Source: Rhizobium esperanzae (GTDB lineage Bacteria; Pseudomonadota; Alphaproteobacteria; Rhizobiales; Rhizobiaceae). Taken from it: a stretch of DNA of 64,000 bases. Location of the stretch: positions 186,001-250,000 of the forward strand of contig NZ_MXPU01000007.1 of assembly GCF_002204185.1 (NCBI RefSeq). Direction: 5' to 3'. Within the stretch, counting starts at the first letter, position 1; each line of letters starts with the position of its first letter. The notes under the pieces are model-generated. The model ran no database searches, had not been told where the DNA came from, and worked only from the letters and a program-made list of their open reading frames with translations. Position numbers and translations under genes: made by a program. Below are positions 1 through 9,931 of the stretch, one piece after another.

Positions 1-450
<450 letters not shown>

Positions 451-496
451 TCGCCGAGGACGGCAGGAGTATCTGCCGCGCCCTCTCGATTCCCTC

Positions 497-694
497 TTCT
501 CCCCTCGGGGAGAAGGTGCCCGTGGGGCGGATGACGGGGCCGACGATGCCGGTCTTCTCCTCCAGCTCATCTCGACTATGTGCGGGATGCTGCGCACGGT
601 ATTTCCGGCCGCGTGCCGGAATCGAATTTACGTTGGGGGGGTACCGTTCCGCCCCCTCATCCGCCTGCCGAAACCTTCTCCCCGAGGGGAGAAG
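497..694. repeat. RIME-like intergenic inverted-repeat element
   Basis: The 289-bp gap after kdgD has no gene. It carries two long arms in inverted orientation. The left arm (497-540) begins TTCTCCCCTCGGGGAGAAGG, itself a palindrome, and runs into GGCGGATGACGGGG. The right arm (652-694) is its near reverse complement. This is the layout of Rhizobium intergenic mosaic elements. A related element lies at 44357-44515. Confidence 0.7.
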
Positions 695-739
695 ACGATG
701 CGCCGCACCCTCGCCATTCCCCAGCAGACTGATCGTCGC

Positions 740-1813
740 CTACAGCGCCACCCCGCTGCCGCGGTCGAAAACGTGGACCTGATCGCTGGCGATGCTCGCT
801 TCGAACACAGCGCCGTAGCGGGCGGGGTATTCGCCGTCGACGACCGCCGTCACCTGCTGGCCGGCTAGATCGAAGACGATATGGGTCTGGGCGCCTGTGG
901 GTTCCACCAGCATGGTGCGGCCGGCGAGCGCCGTACCGGCCGATAGGCCGGGAACGAGATGTTCCGGACGCAAGCCGATGGTGACGGCCTGGCCGGGTCT
1001 GACCCGGCGGTCGGGTGCGATGCGAATCGCTGTGCCATCGTCGAGGCGGGCGGTGGGTTGGCCGTCTTCTCCGGTGACCGTGCCGTCGAGCATGTTCATC
1101 GCCGGCGACCCGATGAAGGCAGCGACGAAGAGATTGGCGGGTTTTTTATAGAGTTCGAGCGGCGTACCCGACTGCTCCACCTTGCCGTGATTGAGTACAA
1201 CGATGCGGTCAGCGAGCGTCATCGCTTCGATCTGGTCGTGGGTGACATAGATCGAGGTCGTCTTCACCTTCTGGTGTAGCGTCTTGATCTCCGAACGCAT
1301 CTGCACGCGCAGTTTCGCATCGAGGTTGGAAAGCGGTTCGTCGAACAGGAAGACGGCGGGGTTGCGCACGATGGCCCGGCCCATGGCGACACGCTGGCGC
1401 TGGCCGCCGGAAAGCTGCGCCGGCTTGCGGTCGAGCAGCTTTGCGAGATCGAGCATGCGGGCGGCCTCGGCAACGCGCGCCTCGATCTCCGCTTTGGCAA
1501 CGCCGGCAAGCTTCAGGTTGAAACCCATGTTTTCAGCGACCGTCATATGCGGATAGAGCGCATAGGACTGGAAGACCATGGCGATGTTGCGCTCGCGCGG
1601 CGTCATCGCGTTGACGACGTTACCGCCGATGGCGATCTCGCCGTCGGTGATCTCCTCGAGGCCGGCAATCATCCGCAGCAGCGTCGATTTTCCGCAGCCG
1701 GACGGGCCGACGAGGGCGACGAATTCGCCATCCTCGATATGAAGCGAAATGCCGTGGATGACGTCGACGGCGCCATAGGCCTTGCGAATATTGTTCAGCT
1801 CAACGGATGCCAT
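740..1813 (-). CDS. Sugar ABC importer ATPase, MalK/UgpC type
   Basis: 357 residues, full length for the carbohydrate-importer ATPases. It energises uptake by the two permeases upstream. Walker A GPSGCGKST is at 36-44, the signature LSGGQ at 134-138, Walker B FLFDEP with D158/E159, followed by the THDQIEA switch histidine. The last 120 residues form the TOBE/regulatory domain typical of MalK, UgpC and ThuK. It is the last gene of the leftward operon binding protein-permease-permease-ATPase, 22 bp after the second permease. The substrate is inferred from context only. The ThuA/Gfo-Idh genes beyond the control region suggest a disaccharide. Confidence 0.9.
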   Translation of the reverse strand: MASVELNNIRKAYGAVDVIHGISLHIEDGEFVALVGPSGCGKSTLLRMIAGLEEITDGEIAIGGNVVNAMTPRERNIAMVFQSYALYPHMTVAENMGFNLKLAGVAKAEIEARVAEAARMLDLAKLLDRKPAQLSGGQRQRVAMGRAIVRNPAVFLFDEPLSNLDAKLRVQMRSEIKTLHQKVKTTSIYVTHDQIEAMTLADRIVVLNHGKVEQSGTPLELYKKPANLFVAAFIGSPAMNMLDGTVTGEDGQPTARLDDGTAIRIAPDRRVRPGQAVTIGLRPEHLVPGLSAGTALAGRTMLVEPTGAQTHIVFDLAGQQVTAVVDGEYPARYGAVFEASIASDQVHVFDRGSGVAL

Positions 1814-1835
1814 GATTGCACTCCAATGGTTCGGC

Positions 1836-2684
1836 TCAGGACTTCACGGCGCCAGCGGTCAATCCGGCGATGATGTGTCTCTGCGCGACGAAGAAGACGA
1901 TGATGGTGGGAAGGATGGTCAGCGTGATGAAGGCCAGCACCAGTTGCCACTCCGTGCCGTATTCGCCGCGATAGACCATGATGCCCAGCGGCCAGGGATA
2001 TTTGGATTCCGAGTTCAGCATGATTAGCGGCAGGATGTAGCTATTCCAGCTGCCGACGAAGGAGATGATGCTGACGGTGGCGACGATCGGCCGGGATAGC
2101 GGCAGCGAGATATGCCAGAAGAATCTCATATAACCGCAGCCATCGACGAAGGCCGCCTGAAACAATTCTTCCGGAAGATTGCGGAAATAGTTCCTGAACA
2201 AAAGGATGCTCATGCCGAGGCCGAAGGCCACCTGCGGCAGCACCACGCCCCAATAGGTATTGAGCAGGCCGAGATCGCGGATGCGGATGAAAAGCGGCAG
2301 GATCGCGGTTGCGGCCGGAAACATCAGGCCGAGCAGGAAATAATTGAGCAGGAAGGACGAGCCGAAAAAGCGGACATGGGCGAAGGCGAAAGCCGCCATG
2401 GACGAGACGATCAGCGTCAAGAGCACGGTGAGGGCTGCGATGACAAGCGAATTGCCGATCTGCAGCCAGTAGCGCTCGCCGAAGAGAATGTCGGTATAAT
2501 TCGCCCATTGCCATTCCGTCGGCAGGCCGAAGGGGTTGGTGCGCAGGTCGCCCAGGGTCTTGAAGCCGCCGAGCGCCGTCGTCAGCAGCGGCACCAGCAC
2601 GATCGCAGCGATCAGGCTCAGCGACACGTAGAGATAGATCCGGGTGGATGTCCTCATGCGGACGGAAGAGCTCATATCAGTCAT
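1836..2684 (-). CDS. Sugar ABC importer inner-membrane permease (MalG-like)
   Basis: 282 residues with six predicted membrane segments and the cytoplasmic EAA-type loop QAAFVDGCGYMRFFWHISLP that contacts the ATPase. This is the MalG/UgpE half of a carbohydrate importer. Its first codons overlap the end of the preceding permease gene by 8 bp, so the two are translationally coupled. In-frame ATGs 3 and 9 codons downstream could also serve as the start. Confidence 0.9.
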   Translation of the reverse strand: MTDMSSSVRMRTSTRIYLYVSLSLIAAIVLVPLLTTALGGFKTLGDLRTNPFGLPTEWQWANYTDILFGERYWLQIGNSLVIAALTVLLTLIVSSMAAFAFAHVRFFGSSFLLNYFLLGLMFPAATAILPLFIRIRDLGLLNTYWGVVLPQVAFGLGMSILLFRNYFRNLPEELFQAAFVDGCGYMRFFWHISLPLSRPIVATVSIISFVGSWNSYILPLIMLNSESKYPWPLGIMVYRGEYGTEWQLVLAFITLTILPTIIVFFVAQRHIIAGLTAGAVKS

Positions 2685-3615
2685 GGCGCATGAAAATCCT
2701 TTTGTAACCGAAGGCGAGCGTCACGCAGATGATGAACAGCACCACGCCGACGGCGCTGCCGAGGCCGACCTGCATGCGCATGACGCCGTAGGTGTAGAGG
2801 AAGGTGACCATCGTCTGCGTCGAGTTCGACGGTCCGCCGCCGGTCAGCGGCATGATCATGTCGAAGAGCTGCAGCGAGCCGACGACGGCGAAGAATATCG
2901 AAAGGCGCAGGGTGGAGCCGAGCAGCGGCAGGGTGACGTAACGGAATTTTTGCCAGCCGGTGGCGCCGTCGATCTCGGCCGCCTCCAGCACGCTCTTGTC
3001 CACCGATTGAAGGCCGGCGATGAACAGCATCATGTGGAAGCCGAAATACTTCCAGACGATAACCCCGAGGATGGCATAGATCGCCACGTCCTTGTCGGCG
3101 AGCACGTAAGGATTGGCGAAACCGAAGAAGCTGGAAATGGCGGCAAACAGGCCGTAGTCGCCGTCATAGACGAAGCGCCAGATGAGGCCTGCGGCAACAT
3201 CCGCCAGCACATAAGGCAGGAAGAAGATCAGGCGGTAAGCGACGACACCGGGAATGCGGTGCGCCAGCATCGTGGCCAGCCAGATGGCGAGCGGCACCTG
3301 GATGCAGATCGAAATGATGATGATCAGGCCGTTATTGACCAGCGCCTGGGTAAACGCCGCGTTGCGGAACAGGACCTGGAAATTACGGAGCGCGATGAAC
3401 TCCGTCGGCGTGCCGTAACCGTTCCACTTGTAGAGGCTGTACCAGGCCGCCTCGCCCATCGGCATGATGACGAAGAGCGTGAAGAGCAGCAGCGCCGGTG
3501 GCAGAAACAGCAACAGCACGGTCAGGCGGTCGTGGGCGACCGAACTCTTCCGGTTTGCGGCTCGCCTTGCCGGCCTTGCTGCGCTCGGTGTCGATAGGAC
3601 TGAGATATTGGCCAT
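2677..3615 (-). CDS. Sugar ABC importer inner-membrane permease (MalF-like)
   Basis: 312 residues, the MalF/UgpA-type partner of the next permease. The N-terminus is basic and rich in Ala and Arg, and a first membrane segment (LTVLLLFLPPALLLFTLFVI) follows at about residues 32-52. The EAA loop EAAEIDGATGWQKFRYVTLP precedes the last two membrane segments. It lies 81 bp after the binding-protein gene. That gap contains a strong stem-loop (3649-3677). Confidence 0.9.
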   Translation of the reverse strand: MANISVLSTPSAARPARRAANRKSSVAHDRLTVLLLFLPPALLLFTLFVIMPMGEAAWYSLYKWNGYGTPTEFIALRNFQVLFRNAAFTQALVNNGLIIIISICIQVPLAIWLATMLAHRIPGVVAYRLIFFLPYVLADVAAGLIWRFVYDGDYGLFAAISSFFGFANPYVLADKDVAIYAILGVIVWKYFGFHMMLFIAGLQSVDKSVLEAAEIDGATGWQKFRYVTLPLLGSTLRLSIFFAVVGSLQLFDMIMPLTGGGPSNSTQTMVTFLYTYGVMRMQVGLGSAVGVVLFIICVTLAFGYKRIFMRHD

Positions 3616-3648
3616 GGATCCTGCTTTCGCATTTCGTCGGCAGCGATG

Positions 3649-3677
3649 CCGGCGCTCCCGATTGGCAGGAGCGCCGG
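3649..3677 (-). other. Stem-loop between binding-protein and permease genes
   Basis: CCGGCGCTCC, a 9-base loop, then GGAGCGCCGG form a perfect 10-bp stem right after the binding-protein stop codon. No T-run follows. It is therefore better read as an mRNA-stabilising or partial-termination hairpin, which in many importer operons keeps binding-protein message above permease message. Confidence 0.6.
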
Positions 3678-3696
3678 AAGGTTCTGCGGGCGCTGG

Positions 3697-5001
3697 TTAT
3701 TGTTCCAGTTCGAAAGCGTCCTGGATCATCTGGGCGCCGTCCTTGGAGTTCATCTGTCCGGAGACGATTTCCACCGAGACGTCGTTGACGACACGGCCGA
3801 CGGCCGCACCGAGATCCTGGTCGAAGAAGTTCTGATGCCAGGTCGAACCGGCAAGCTGTTTGGCCGATTCAGCCAGCAGCGGATTGACCACGCCGTCATC
3901 GGCGCCGACGGCGACGGGCAGGAGCATGCCTGATTTGGCCATCGCGCGCTCATTGTCCGCATTTGTCAGGAAAGCGAGGAAATCGACCGCTTCCTTGGAG
4001 GCCTTCTTGGTAAGCGCCCAGCCGTTCAGGCCGCCGAGCGTATCCGTCGGCTTGCCGGCGCCGCCTTCGACCGTGGGGAAGACGAACCGGCCGATATTGT
4101 CTGATGAAAGTCCCTTGCCGTCGCCGGCATTCTTGCGCTGGTTGGCTTCGGTCGCTTCAAAGCCGAGGATCATCGCCGCCTTACCGTCACCGAAGACGCC
4201 GAGCGTCTGCGGCCAGGTCGCGCCGAGATAGCCGGGCTGGAACGGTTCGAGCTTGCCGAGCTCGGCGAGATCGTCGCCGGCCTTGATGATGGCCGGATCG
4301 AGGAAACCTTCACCCTCGCCCTTCTTGGCCGCATCGAAGACCTTCTGGCCGCCCTCGCGCATGACGAGATAGCTCCAGTAGAAGTGGATCGGCCATTTCT
4401 CGCCGCCGCCGCCGGCAATCGGCACGATGTCGGCCGCCTTGATTTTTTTCACCGCCGCAAGAAAATCGGTCCAGGTCTTGATGTCCTCGGCCTTGACGCC
4501 CGCCTTGGCAAAGAGCGCCTTGTTGTAGAAGAAGCTGACCAGACCGACCTTGTAGGGGACCGCCCAGGTTTTGCCGTCGAAGGTCAGGCCGTCGACCGAG
4601 GCCGGGGTATAGGCCTTGCGCAGCTTGCCGCCATCGGCATCGAGGGCTGCCGTCACATCCTGCAGCGCGCCGGTCTCGGACTGCTGCTTCAGGACGCCAC
4701 CGCCCCAGCTGAAAAAGAAATCTGGCACGTCGTCGGACTGCAGCAGCGTAGGAAGCTTGGCCTTGAAGGCCTCGTTTTCGAGGAACTGCATCTGGATATC
4801 GACATCGGGATGCTGGGCTTCGTATTTCTTGACGATCTCTTCCCAGGCCGCGACGTTTTTCGGATCGGTTTCGAGATGCAGCCACTTGACCACCGTCGTC
4901 GCCGAGGCAGCTCCTGCTCCGGCCAGCAACATGCCGGCGGCCGCGGCCATGGATACGATACGCCTGCCGCCGAAAGCGGCGTTCTTCAGCATAAAATTCA
5001 T
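3697..5001 (-). CDS. Periplasmic sugar-binding protein of ABC importer (family 1)
   Basis: 434 residues. A Sec signal peptide covers roughly residues 1-34 (basic start, hydrophobic MAAAAGMLLAGAGAASA, cleavage near ASA-TT). The mature part is a family-1 extracellular solute-binding protein (WLHLETDPKN, FLENEAFKAKLPTLLQSDDVPD, the tryptophan-containing LGGLNGWAL). It captures the sugar in the periplasm and delivers it to the permeases. The start is supported by GGGAGG 6 bases upstream. It is the first gene of the leftward operon. A promoter with TTGACA (5080-5075) and TGAATT (5057-5052), 17 bp apart, lies upstream. Confidence 0.92.
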   Translation of the reverse strand: MNFMLKNAAFGGRRIVSMAAAAGMLLAGAGAASATTVVKWLHLETDPKNVAAWEEIVKKYEAQHPDVDIQMQFLENEAFKAKLPTLLQSDDVPDFFFSWGGGVLKQQSETGALQDVTAALDADGGKLRKAYTPASVDGLTFDGKTWAVPYKVGLVSFFYNKALFAKAGVKAEDIKTWTDFLAAVKKIKAADIVPIAGGGGEKWPIHFYWSYLVMREGGQKVFDAAKKGEGEGFLDPAIIKAGDDLAELGKLEPFQPGYLGATWPQTLGVFGDGKAAMILGFEATEANQRKNAGDGKGLSSDNIGRFVFPTVEGGAGKPTDTLGGLNGWALTKKASKEAVDFLAFLTNADNERAMAKSGMLLPVAVGADDGVVNPLLAESAKQLAGSTWHQNFFDQDLGAAVGRVVNDVSVEIVSGQMNSKDGAQMIQDAFELEQ

Positions 5002-5051
5002 GATTTTCCTCCCAGGGGACCTATCCTCAAAATTTTTCCCCTATACGGAAT

Positions 5052-5080
5052 AATTCAGCGGAGCTTGCGCCGGATGTCAA
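5052..5080 (-). promoter_or_regulatory. Promoter of the sugar-importer operon
   Basis: Reading leftward, TTGACA at 5080-5075 is followed after 17 bases by TGAATT at 5057-5052. This gives a leader of about 45 bases to the binding-protein start. The -35 is a perfect sigma-70 box and the -10 is weak. Confidence 0.55.
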
Positions 5081-5110
5081 CCCAACTTCGGCTATTTTTA
5101 GCAAATGCGC

Positions 5111-5164
5111 TTGACAGGCCCACGGAATTGCCTGCTATTTATTTCGTAACCCGTTAAAAATATT
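5111..5164 (+). promoter_or_regulatory. Promoter of the ROK regulator with a candidate operator
   Basis: TTGACA at 5111-5116 and GCTATT at 5134-5139, spaced 17 bp, point toward the ROK gene. Just downstream, TAACCCGTTA (5147-5156) is an exact short palindrome inside an AT-rich imperfect dyad (TATTTATTTCG on the left, CGTTAAAAATATT on the right). ROK repressors of the NagC/Mlc kind bind AT-flanked dyads of this sort. The operator role is inferred. Confidence 0.4.
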
Positions 5165-5200
5165 GGCTTCCGCCCAACGAACAATGCCGGCTAGTTTTTC

Positions 5201-6400
5201 ATGAAGACCGCAGATCCAGAATTGATGCGCGCGATCAATCGCTTGAACGTGCTCGACACTATCCGGCGCCACGGTCCGATCTCGCGCATCGAGATCAGCG
5301 AACGCACCGAGCTTTCCACCACGACCGTTTCCGCCATTACCGCGTCACTGCTCGACGACGGACTGATCCTGCCGCGCCACGAAGGCGATATCCGTAATGA
5401 GGCGGTGCGCGGGCGGCCGCGTGTGGCGCTGGAGCTCAATCCCGACGCCGCCCGCGTCGTCGGCGGCAAGATCGCCGCCAGCCGCATGGTCTTCGTCGTC
5501 ACCAATTTCCGCGGCGACGTGCTGTCGAAGCTCGCTTTGCCGATCCGCATCGACCGGCAGCCGATCGGCGTCATCGCCGATCTGGTCGAGGACGGGGTCA
5601 GGCGCTGCGTCGTCGACGCCGGACTGTCGCTGGAAGATGTCGACAGTATCTGCCTCGGCTTTCCCGGCGTCGTCGAGCATCGCACCGGCTATATCAGAAG
5701 CAGCCCGATCTTTCGCGACACCAATGTCGATTTTGCCGCCGAAATGTCGACGCGGCTATCGACGCCGACCATCGTCGAAAGCGACGCGCACGCCATCACG
5801 CTCGGCCATCACTGGTTCGGAAGAGCCAGGGATCTCGAGGATATGGTGTTGATTTCGCTGGAACAGACGCTGGGGCTCGGCGTGTTGCACGGCAACCGCC
5901 TGTTCCGCGGCGCCGGCGGCCTCAGCCACAATCTCGGCGATCTCGTGCTTGGCATGGGACCGAACGGCATCGTGCGGCTTTTCAGCCAGGCCGGCGAAAG
6001 CGCAATCCTCGGCGAGCATCAGACCGACGGGCGTTTTGCCGAAGCCATCCGTCTCGGGCGCGGCATGACCCATGCCCAGGCGCTGATCAAGGCCGATGAC
6101 GACCGGCTGATCGGCGCGGCCATCCGCGCCGGCGAAGCAGTCGGCTTGACCATTGCCAATATCGTCACGCTGTTTGCGCCGCCGCGCGTCATCCTGGTCG
6201 GCTCCAGCCTGGCGCTCGGCGAACCCTTCTTGAACAGCCTGCGCGATGCCTATGCGCTCGCCATTCCGCCGTCGCTGAAAGGCGTCAGCGAACTCGTCTT
6301 CGACGATTCGAGCGATGATTTCTGGGCACAGGGTGCTGCTGCAGTCGCGCTCTACGAACTCTACGAATCGCCCTGGAGCACCACAGGGCCGGCGCTCTGA
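5201..6400 (+). CDS. ROK-family transcriptional regulator
   Basis: 399 residues: an N-terminal winged helix-turn-helix (about 10-70; RHGPISRIEISERTELSTTT) followed by a sugar-kinase-like ROK domain. It is divergent from the sugar importer and directly upstream of the dehydrogenase and thuA-like genes, so it most likely represses both arms until a sugar ligand binds. The usual ROK zinc motif CxCGxxGC is absent. The equivalent region reads GGLSHNLGDLVLGMGPNG, and a catalytic kinase role is unlikely. The start is the first ATG after the promoter at 5111-5139. Confidence 0.88.
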   Translation: MKTADPELMRAINRLNVLDTIRRHGPISRIEISERTELSTTTVSAITASLLDDGLILPRHEGDIRNEAVRGRPRVALELNPDAARVVGGKIAASRMVFVVTNFRGDVLSKLALPIRIDRQPIGVIADLVEDGVRRCVVDAGLSLEDVDSICLGFPGVVEHRTGYIRSSPIFRDTNVDFAAEMSTRLSTPTIVESDAHAITLGHHWFGRARDLEDMVLISLEQTLGLGVLHGNRLFRGAGGLSHNLGDLVLGMGPNGIVRLFSQAGESAILGEHQTDGRFAEAIRLGRGMTHAQALIKADDDRLIGAAIRAGEAVGLTIANIVTLFAPPRVILVGSSLALGEPFLNSLRDAYALAIPPSLKGVSELVFDDSSDDFWAQGAAAVALYELYESPWSTTGPAL

Positions 6401-6432
6401 GGAGCGCACACTCAAGATCAATGGAGGAATTC

Positions 6433-7533
6433 ATGGACAAGGTCGGTATCGGCATCATCGGATGCGGCAATATTTCGGGCGCCTATCTCACGGCGATGGC
6501 ATCCTTCCCCATTCTCGACATTCGCGGCGTCGCCGATCTCGACCGGGGACTGGCAGAGGCAAAAGCTGCCGAATTCAACGTGCCTGTCAAATCCGTCGAG
6601 GAGCTTTTCGCCGATCCCAAGGTCGAGATCATCGTCAATCTGACCATCCCGAAGGCCCATGTGGCCGTGGCGATGCAGGCGCTGGAGGCCGGCAAACATA
6701 CCTATTCGGAAAAGCCGCTCGGGATTAATTTCGCGGAAGGGAAAAAATTGGCGGAGGCGGCCAAGGCGCGGAATCTGCGCATCGGCGCGGCCCCCGACAC
6801 CTTCCTCGGCGGCGGTCACCAGACGGCGCGCGCCCTGATCGACCAGGGCGTTATCGGCCAGCCGGTCGGCGGCTCGGCGACCTTCATGTGCCCTGGGCAC
6901 GAGCGCTGGCATCCGAACCCGGCCTTTTATTACGAGGTCGGCGGCGGGCCGATGCTCGATATGGGCCCTTACTACATCACCGATCTCGTCAATCTCCTCG
7001 GGCCGGTTTCCCAGGTCGCCGGCTTTGCGACGACGCCGCGGGCCGAACGGCTCATTACCAGCGAGCCGCGCAATGGCGAGCGCATCCCCGTGCATGTGCC
7101 GACCCATGTCGCCGGCTTGATGGCTTTTGCCAACGGCGCGGTGGTCCAGATCGCCATGAGCTTCGACGTCGCCGGCCACAAGCATGTGCCGTTGGAGATT
7201 TATGGAACCGAGGGCACGCTTATTGTCCCCGACCCCAACAAATTCGCCGGCCCCGTCGAATATCTGAAGAAGGGCGGCGCCTTCGAGGACCAGCCGGTCA
7301 CCGCGCCCTATGCCGAGGGCAATTTTCGCTCGCTCGGCGTTGCCGACATGGCGCATGCGATCCGCACGAACCGGCCGCATCGCGCCAACGGCGATCTGGC
7401 GCTGCATGTGCTCGAAGTCATGGAAGCCTTCCATACAGCGTCCGAGACCGGCCGGACGGTGACGATCACCACGGCGGTGGAACGCCCTGCCCCCTTGTCC
7501 GATTCGATCGTCGACGGACGGCTGGCGAAATAA
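6433..7533 (+). CDS. Gfo/Idh/MocA-family NAD(P)-dependent sugar dehydrogenase (ThuB-like)
   Basis: 366 residues. The N-terminal Rossmann fold shows GIIGCGNIS (G10, G12) and the family EKP motif at 93-95. The C-terminal part is the mixed beta-sheet substrate domain (GGGPMLDMGPYYITDLVNLLG). It probably oxidises a sugar hydroxyl, possibly the 3-OH of a glycoside as in ThuB. An in-frame ATG at 6421 exists, but GGAGG at 6424-6428 lies inside that extension and sits 4 bases before the ATG at 6433, which is the better start. It follows the ROK gene by 32 bp and precedes the thuA-like gene by 18 bp. Confidence 0.88.
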   Translation: MDKVGIGIIGCGNISGAYLTAMASFPILDIRGVADLDRGLAEAKAAEFNVPVKSVEELFADPKVEIIVNLTIPKAHVAVAMQALEAGKHTYSEKPLGINFAEGKKLAEAAKARNLRIGAAPDTFLGGGHQTARALIDQGVIGQPVGGSATFMCPGHERWHPNPAFYYEVGGGPMLDMGPYYITDLVNLLGPVSQVAGFATTPRAERLITSEPRNGERIPVHVPTHVAGLMAFANGAVVQIAMSFDVAGHKHVPLEIYGTEGTLIVPDPNKFAGPVEYLKKGGAFEDQPVTAPYAEGNFRSLGVADMAHAIRTNRPHRANGDLALHVLEVMEAFHTASETGRTVTITTAVERPAPLSDSIVDGRLAK

Positions 7534-7551
7534 GTTTCAGGAGGAAAGAGA

Positions 7552-8193
<642 letters not shown>

Positions 8194-8214
8194 TCTGTTC
8201 AATTCGCGGGAAAC

Positions 8215-8400
8215 CAAAAGACCCCTCCCCAACCCCTCCCCACAAGGGGGAGGGACTAAGCTGTGGCGTCCGGCGGCGACCAAAAGCAGAGGTCTTGCTG
8301 GCTGTTACCCGCCGACGGATTGATACGATAGAGTTTATGTGAAGCGGTGCGGCATCTTAGCCCCTCCCCCTTGTGGGGAGGGTTGGGGACGGGTTTTTGG
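8215..8400. repeat. Inverted-repeat intergenic element (CCCCTCCCC type)
   Basis: The left arm (8215-8260) contains CCCCACAAGGGGGAGGG and ends CTAAG. The right arm (8356-8400) is its near reverse complement, starting CTTAG. The arms are about 45 bp and 95 bp apart. No gene lies between them. It sits between the convergent thuA-like and DUF2938 genes and could act as a bidirectional hairpin. It differs in sequence from the RIME-like element at 497-694. Confidence 0.65.
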
Positions 8401-8401
8401 C

Positions 8402-8881
8402 TCAGCGAATGATCAACGCCGTCCCAAATAGCCCCAGCGCAAACACTGTATGCGCGAGCAGATTGAAGCAGCGGACCTTCATCGGCTTCGGATGTTTCGA
8501 AGCCGCCCAGCCGAGGCCGAGGCCCGGCTGCAGCAGGAACCACCCTGCCCCGACGGTGACGATGCCGAAAATCCAGGCGGGAAGAAATGTCGGTGCGGCG
8601 AGCCATCCCTCTCCCATGATGAGCGCAAAGATCACGCCATAGAGAATGCCGACGGCGTAGTGGCTGATCCAGCCGAGCGCGAGTTCATTCGCATAAGGCG
8701 CTGCATCGGCGATGTTCTCATGAAAGACCTTGCCGCCACCAAGATGCCAGAACCAGCGGCCGACCGGCGCCCAGTTCGGCGGCGTCTGGCCGAAGACCTT
8801 CGTGAGCACAATCGCCCAGAGGTCCATGAGGATGGTTGCGCCGGCGCCGATCACCAGACCGCGCCACAGAATATCGAACAT
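8402..8881 (-). CDS. DUF2938-family membrane protein
   Basis: 159 residues with four predicted membrane segments (GLVIGAGATILMDLWAIVL, HYAVGILYGVIFALIM, AWIFGIVTVGAGWFLLQPG and an LLAHTVFALGLFGTALII tail). The conserved family core runs through TPPNWAPVGRWFWHL and GWISHYAVGI. No function is established for the family. It ends immediately beside the inverted-repeat element and stands alone, converging on the thuA-like gene. Confidence 0.8.
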   Translation of the reverse strand: MFDILWRGLVIGAGATILMDLWAIVLTKVFGQTPPNWAPVGRWFWHLGGGKVFHENIADAAPYANELALGWISHYAVGILYGVIFALIMGEGWLAAPTFLPAWIFGIVTVGAGWFLLQPGLGLGWAASKHPKPMKVRCFNLLAHTVFALGLFGTALIIR

Positions 8882-9023
8882 TGGGAATCACCGGAAAGCG
8901 TTGCGATTGCAGAGGCGGTAGAAAACCATTGCGGACGCACTTGCGCAATGGTTTCGGCAAGACCTTCGCGGAGACACACGGCAAAGCGCCGCGTTCGACG
9001 GGGCCGTTGCTCCATCATCCGCA

Positions 9024-9059
9024 AAAAGGCATCGGTGCGACCGCAAATTGATGCTTTTC
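9024..9059. promoter_or_regulatory. Putative LysR operator upstream of the creatininase gene
   Basis: A 36-bp element beginning AAAAGGCATC and ending TTGATGCTTTTC. The ends are inverted copies of each other, as expected of a LysR site. Its twin at 10951-10986 has the same length and 30 of 36 identical positions. It ends 56 bp before the creatininase start. Confidence 0.65.
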
Positions 9060-9115
9060 GCAGGTAGCGTTATTCCCTACTCACTGTCTCGAACGGCAAT
9101 GAGAGGCGAACGGCA

Positions 9116-9913
9116 ATGACAGTGCCATTTTACTGGAACGAGTTGGTCAGCGACGACTTCGCCGGACTGTCTCCCGACACCACGATCGCCATCCTGCCGA
9201 TCGCCTCGACGGAACAGCATGGGCCGCATCTGCCGATCGCGACCGATGTGGCCATCGCCGAAGGCATGCTCGCCGAATTGCGCAAGCAGAAACCCGTCGA
9301 TCTCGATTGTCTGGTGCTGCCGACCCAGGAAATCGGTAAGGCCAATGAACATATCTATGGTCCGGGAACCCTGTCGCTCGGCGCCGAACTGCTCATCGCG
9401 GTCTGGACCGCGATTGGCGCAAAGGTTGCCGAAGCCGGCATCCGCAAGATGGTGATCATCAATTCGCATGGCGGCAATGTCGATATCATGAACATCGTGG
9501 CGCGAGAGCTGCGCGTGCGCTACGCCATGGCCGTCATCTCCACGCAATGGGGCCGCTTCGGTCACCCCGGGGGCATGATCAGCGAGCATGAGCTGAAATA
9601 CGGCATCCATGGCGGCGAGGTGGAAACGTCGCTGATGCTGCATTTCCGGCCTGACCTGGTACGGATGGAGAAGGCGCAGAATTTCAAATCCAAGGCGGTA
9701 TGGATGCGGGAGCAATCGAATTACATTCAGCCACTGCCGCCGCATTCGCTCGCCTGGATCGCCCACGATCTCAATCCCAACGGGGTCGTCGGCGACGCGT
9801 CGCGCGGGACGGCCGAAAAGGGCGAAGCGATCTGCCGCCATCAGGTCAAGGGCTTCATCGAACTGCTCTGCGACCTGAAGCGCTATCCGCTTTCCAGTCT
9901 TTATTCCAAGTAG
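9116..9913 (+). CDS. Creatininase-family amidohydrolase
   Basis: 265 residues, the full length of the creatininase family. These are metal-dependent enzymes that open cyclic amides such as creatinine or formamide-type intermediates. Metal ligands are visible: E33, H35/H38 and D44 in STEQHGPHLPIATD, then NSHGGN and HGGEVETSLML. It lies alone behind the first copy of the LysR element and ends 18 bp from the convergent lysR gene. The true substrate is unknown. Context suggests it shares a pathway with the amidohydrolase and oxidase at 13814-16535. Confidence 0.88.
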   Translation: MTVPFYWNELVSDDFAGLSPDTTIAILPIASTEQHGPHLPIATDVAIAEGMLAELRKQKPVDLDCLVLPTQEIGKANEHIYGPGTLSLGAELLIAVWTAIGAKVAEAGIRKMVIINSHGGNVDIMNIVARELRVRYAMAVISTQWGRFGHPGGMISEHELKYGIHGGEVETSLMLHFRPDLVRMEKAQNFKSKAVWMREQSNYIQPLPPHSLAWIAHDLNPNGVVGDASRGTAEKGEAICRHQVKGFIELLCDLKRYPLSSLYSK

Positions 9914-9931
9914 GGCCTGCCGAACCGCGGC

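Noticed and set aside
2644-3597. Long plus-strand open frame across the permease genes
   Set aside because: It is antisense to two clear permease genes and is rich in His, Asp and Gln, typical of a shadow frame in GC-rich DNA.
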